Assembly (NCBI GenBank): GCA_914767885.1
Contig: CAJZBQ010000003.1
Coordinates: 496,001 to 560,000, forward strand
Origin: Blepharisma stoltei
Taxonomy: Eukaryota > Ciliophora > Heterotrichea > Heterotrichida > Blepharismidae
Reading direction: 5' to 3'
DNA: 64,000 nucleotides
How positions within the stretch are numbered: position 1 is the first letter of the stretch; every line of letters starts with the position of its first letter. Below are positions 61,053 through 64,000 of this stretch, one piece after another. Both the position numbers and the translations under genes were made by a program. The notes under the pieces were generated by a model that searched no databases, was not told where the DNA came from, and saw only the letters and a list, made by a program, of their open reading frames with translations.

Positions 61053-64000
61053 ATGAATAAACACCCAGGAATGAAATGCAGAACAGAGTAATTTCTATTA
61101 ACTCCCCACACTCCGTGAGCGAACAAAAAAATTTTGTTCTCTCGCGGAGAGGGGTTTAATTTTTTAAAAAATATCCTAATTCGCAAATTATGGAAAGCAA
61201 ATATTTATTTAATTTGTATGCTTTAAAAATGCAAGCTGTTAAAATTAAGCAAAATCAGCAAGAGGTTTCATTATGCCAATGAGCACTTATATGTCAAAAT
61301 TTTTTTTAATAAAAAATTTTTTTTCGCTCATGGATTTTTCAAATGGTTTTGTTCGCTGACGGAGGGGAGTAAGTATTGTTCATGAAGCATATTATGAGCA
61401 TTTAAAATCAAAGTACACAACAGATTTGGAAGAAGTAACTCAAGAAATCGACACATGGCTTACAAAAAATAATATTTTTTCTCATGAAAGCGCCCAAAAA
61501 TCCTTGCCGCTAATGATTTGTGGGAATTCTGGGAGTGGTAAAAGCACATTGATAGCTCAATGGATTGATCTCCATGAAAAATCCCATAAAAGAGATAATG
61601 ATTTTTTGCTCTACCATTTTGTAAAGATCTCGGCAAGTGATAGAGAGTATTATTTTACATTATTTAGGCTTTATAACAAAATTCGAGTAAATTTCTATTT
61701 AGGAAGCTTATCAAATACCAAAGCGTGTAGGATTGATTGAAGACGATTTGAGGATTTATTTTTCAAGGTGGCTAGAAACAGCCGCAGAAAGAAGGGCTCT
61801 AACGAATTCTGTTAAACAGAATCTGATTTTAGTTATTGACGGAGTTGACAAATATCTTGACCAGCACGGAAGGGAAGAGCCTTCTGATTGGTTGCCTTGT
61901 AACTTGCCAGCTGGAGTTAAAATGATATTTACTTGTAATAATGACAGTAAATCTTACCCATTTCTTGAAAAGAAAGTGAGTTATTGTGTTTTTAAAAATT
62001 GGGGGATAAAATATTTGAGGGCATTTCCTTATTTTGTTAATAAATATATATGACTTTGCTTTTATTTTATACAATTCTCAATATAGAAGATTACATCATT
62101 GAGCTAAAGCCTTTAACTTCAGAGCAAAGACTTGATATTTTTAATGAACATCTATTAGGCCGCACAAGAGATGAGACACCAAGGATTTTAGATAAGCTGC
62201 AGCAGGACATCAAGGCTTATGACTGTTTTGGAAACCCTTTATATTTGAATTTGATGCTAAGCCTCTCTATGCATTGTGTTCATGGAATTGATGATTTTGA
62301 ATATGAATCTCTTGAAAATATGTCGACTCCAGAAAAATTATTTGAATATAGCATCGATTTTTATTCCCAAAGGCATTTTAAAGAAGAAATCATGCTAAGA
62401 ATTTTTGGGTTGCTTACAGTCACAAGATCTGGATTAAGTGAAGAAGAGCTAATTAAGCTATCAAACTGTAAACCGCAACAAGTTTCTCGCATTTTAACTA
62501 TATTCCATACCTGTTTGGTCTGTATTTCAGGGTTTTATATATTCAGTAATGAATGCTTTAAAAAAGTTGTCTTAGAAAAACTAGGCACCCTTAGCAGCCT
62601 TCATCATGAAATTTCTCGTGTACTCGAAGGAAATAAGCTTACAATCAGGAAAACTGATGAACTCTTATACCATTTAGAAGCTAGCAATTCCTGAATGAAA
62701 TTAAAAGACCAACTCACAAAGCTTGATGTTTTTACACTTATGATGACCCCTGACTACAAGCTTGATTTATTTAATTACTGAGCACAGCTAGAACAGCAAA
62801 GGTTTGACCCAGTCCAAGAGTACAATAAAACTATTGAAGAGTTTGTTGCCCAGCATAGTCCTTCCCACCACGATTTACTTATCCTAATGCTTCAGTTTTG
62901 TAGGTTTTTTAAAGAATATAATGATATGGAAGTTCCTTCAGCTTTTAACTTCCGACATCCTCATTTAAAAGGCTATTATGAGCTAAAAGAAATATACCTA
63001 TTTAAATAGATCCTAATTTTATAGTAAATTAGAGCACAGCTACTAGAAAAAAATATTCCTGACTATTACAAATAGGCATAAATTTACTTGAAGAAGTTGA
63101 AAAGCTGCCTGAAATGTTTTTCTCAACCCAGCAATACCCTCTAAAAGAAGAAGAAAATTTTTCTATTGAAAATAAAATGTCCAGGCTTGCGTTAAAAGAA
63201 ATGTGCCTAAAAGCAGCAAAAAAAGAATATTTTAATACTAAACCTCCAAATTTTTATTATTATAAGCGATGACTGTGGATACAGTTTCCATGGTGCACGC
63301 TGGACTCTAATGCAGATTTTTCACAAATTATGAGGAAATTTAATGATGAAAATGAAATGATGAATCCGAAAGCTGAAAATGACTTATCAATAGAAATGCT
63401 GAGCATTTTTAAAAATGCTAATGCAAAAGCTATTAAAAAGTATACACCTGTTACACGATCAGCTTCATCTACTAAAATAGAAATAAGTAAAAAAAGGCAT
63501 ACAAGAAATGAGTCAAATACACAAATATCAAGGGCTGTAGGAATTTTACCAAAAATAAGGTCACAGATGACGCTAGGCCTGCAAACTCCAGAATCAAAAA
63601 GTAGAAGCCATTCTGTGTCATCACTTCAGCATAGCTTTACTTCGAATTGTTTTAGTAAAAGTTTTACAGTTAAAGAGTCTTTTGATGTAGAATTTAAAGA
63701 TCTAAGCCCAGATAATGTGCTCGAAAAAATTGGGTCAAGTTTATATGAATATTCTAATGCGCAGGTAAATAATAAAAGAAGAGAAAATTTTGAAATGAAA
63801 AAATTTTATAATAAACCATTTTTCCTTAAATTATTAATAAAAAATAATTATCTTTCTATAATAATCTGATATAAAACTATATAAAAATTTAATTAAAAAT
63901 TAGTATAGATTGATAGAAGAAACAAGAATTAAAAAACTTAAATTAATAGGCATCAAAAGCCAGCTTGAAAAAAATGAAGACAACTTCCGTGAGCAATGCG
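61053..64000 (+). CDS. STAND/NACHT-like P-loop NTPase, 3' end outside window
   Basis: Proposed start ATG 61053. Coding continues after an intron that is itself split by a MITE (61088-61373), a 16-nt intron (61687-61702) and IESs at 62009-62085, 62997-63055 and 63809-63905. Walker A GNSGSGKST is near residue 62 and a Walker B-like LILVIDGVDKY near 158, with the flow of a NACHT/STAND NTPase (as in NPHP3-type proteins): HFVKISASDRE, then DDLRIYFSRWLE. A helical middle and a Ser-rich segment (residues ~640-760) follow, and the frame is still open at 64000 (...IEETRIKKLKL). STAND proteins are signalling switches, often with C-terminal repeats that would lie beyond this window. Confidence 0.75.
61088..61373 (+). 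other. 15-nt intron split by a MITE
   Basis: After removal of 61101-61371 the sequence GTAATTTCTATTA + AG forms a 15-nt intron joining Arg-Thr-Asp to Ile-Val-His-Glu. In the germline sequence, 13 nt of the intron lie before the element and only AG after it. Confidence 0.8.
61101..61371. mobile_element. Family-1 MITE/IES, 271 bp, inside an intron
   Basis: TA at 61099-61100 and 61370-61371, with TTA on the left and GTA on the right. CTCCGTGAGCGAAC occurs at the left end, with its inverted partner, and two degenerate copies at the right end. Its core matches the other family-1 copies. Confidence 0.85.
61687..61702 (+). other. 16-nt intron in NTPase gene
   Basis: GTAAATTTCTATTTAG. Removal joins Asn-Lys-Ile-Arg to Glu-Ala-Tyr-Gln-Ile-Pro and brings the downstream frame into line. 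Confidence 0.85.
62009..62085. other. Short IES, 77 bp, in NTPase gene
   Basis: TA at 62007-62008 and 62084-62085. Removal joins Asn-Trp-Gly-Ile to Glu-Asp-Tyr-Ile-Ile-Glu-Leu, correcting a frame change. The ends share ATATTTGAG/ATATTGAG in inverted order. Confidence 0.7.
62997..63055. other. Short IES, 59 bp, in NTPase gene
   Basis: TA at 62995-62996 and 63054-63055. Removal joins Lys-Glu-Ile-Tyr to Ser-Trp-Leu-Leu-Gln-Ile-Gly and removes a TAG. Confidence 0.7.
63809..63905. other. Short IES, 97 bp, in NTPase gene
   Basis: TA at 63807-63808 and 63904-63905. Removal joins Met-Lys-Lys-Phe-Tyr to Arg-Leu-Ile-Glu-Glu-Thr, so the gene continues past an apparent end. Confidence 0.7.

Overview
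The window looks like germline (micronuclear) DNA of a heterotrich ciliate, most likely Blepharisma or a close relative. Three things support this. First, UGA is read as tryptophan throughout: many genes run on only if TGA is Trp, often at conserved Trp positions (RCC1 blades, the TRAPPC11 foie-gras core), while TAA and TAG act as stops. Second, introns are tiny: 15 nt, with one of 16 and one of 17, and GT...AG ends. Third, genes are interrupted by about 25 segments flanked by TA. Removing a segment from TA to TA restores the reading frame and the expected protein. These are the hallmarks of internal eliminated sequences (IESs) that are cut out in the somatic nucleus. The genus is an inference; the code, introns and frame-restoring insertions are seen in the sequence.

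Layout. 1-8584 (minus): a large coiled-coil gene running off the left edge, carrying a nested 1.36-kb IES and a GC-rich insert, and a P-loop GTPase. 9392-13808: dynactin p50-like gene and, convergent to it, a SPAG1/RPAP3-like TPR co-chaperone. 14310-17573: a cyclic-nucleotide-binding-domain protein and a lipid-anchored ankyrin-like protein. 17595-21853: a Tat-SF1/CUS2 splicing factor and an archaeal/plant-type phosphoglycerate mutase split by three IESs. 21995-30540: a giant RCC1-IQGAP fusion gene containing a MITE, a GC-rich retroposon-like insert and a complete 2.1-kb Merlin-type transposon. 30754-38557: an unknown protein, TRAPPC11, PI4-kinase beta, CRYZL1 and a small AGTRAP-like membrane protein. 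39913-44819: a papain-fold protein with Ser in place of the catalytic Cys, an acid-sphingomyelinase-like protein lacking its metal ligands, and pICln. 44975-48898: a kelch protein, an unknown basic protein and HIBCH. 49352-60169: five tandem B-box/coiled-coil/kelch genes interleaved with HIBCH fragments. 60619-64000: a small unknown gene and a STAND/NACHT-like NTPase running off the right edge.

The mobile fraction has four classes. (i) MITEs of a shared modular design with three alternative end motifs. (ii) GC-rich retroposon-like insertions with 9-15-bp target duplications. (iii) One Merlin element with 585-bp inverted repeats. (iv) Short (59-97 bp) TA-bounded IESs. Where the target duplication contains a TA, IES-type excision would also remove the transposon precisely. 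The genes are mostly housekeeping (dynein/dynactin and axonemal assembly, trafficking, phosphoinositide signalling, splicing, snRNP assembly, glycolysis, valine catabolism). They are tightly packed (30-300 bp apart), and no operon-like relationship is implied.
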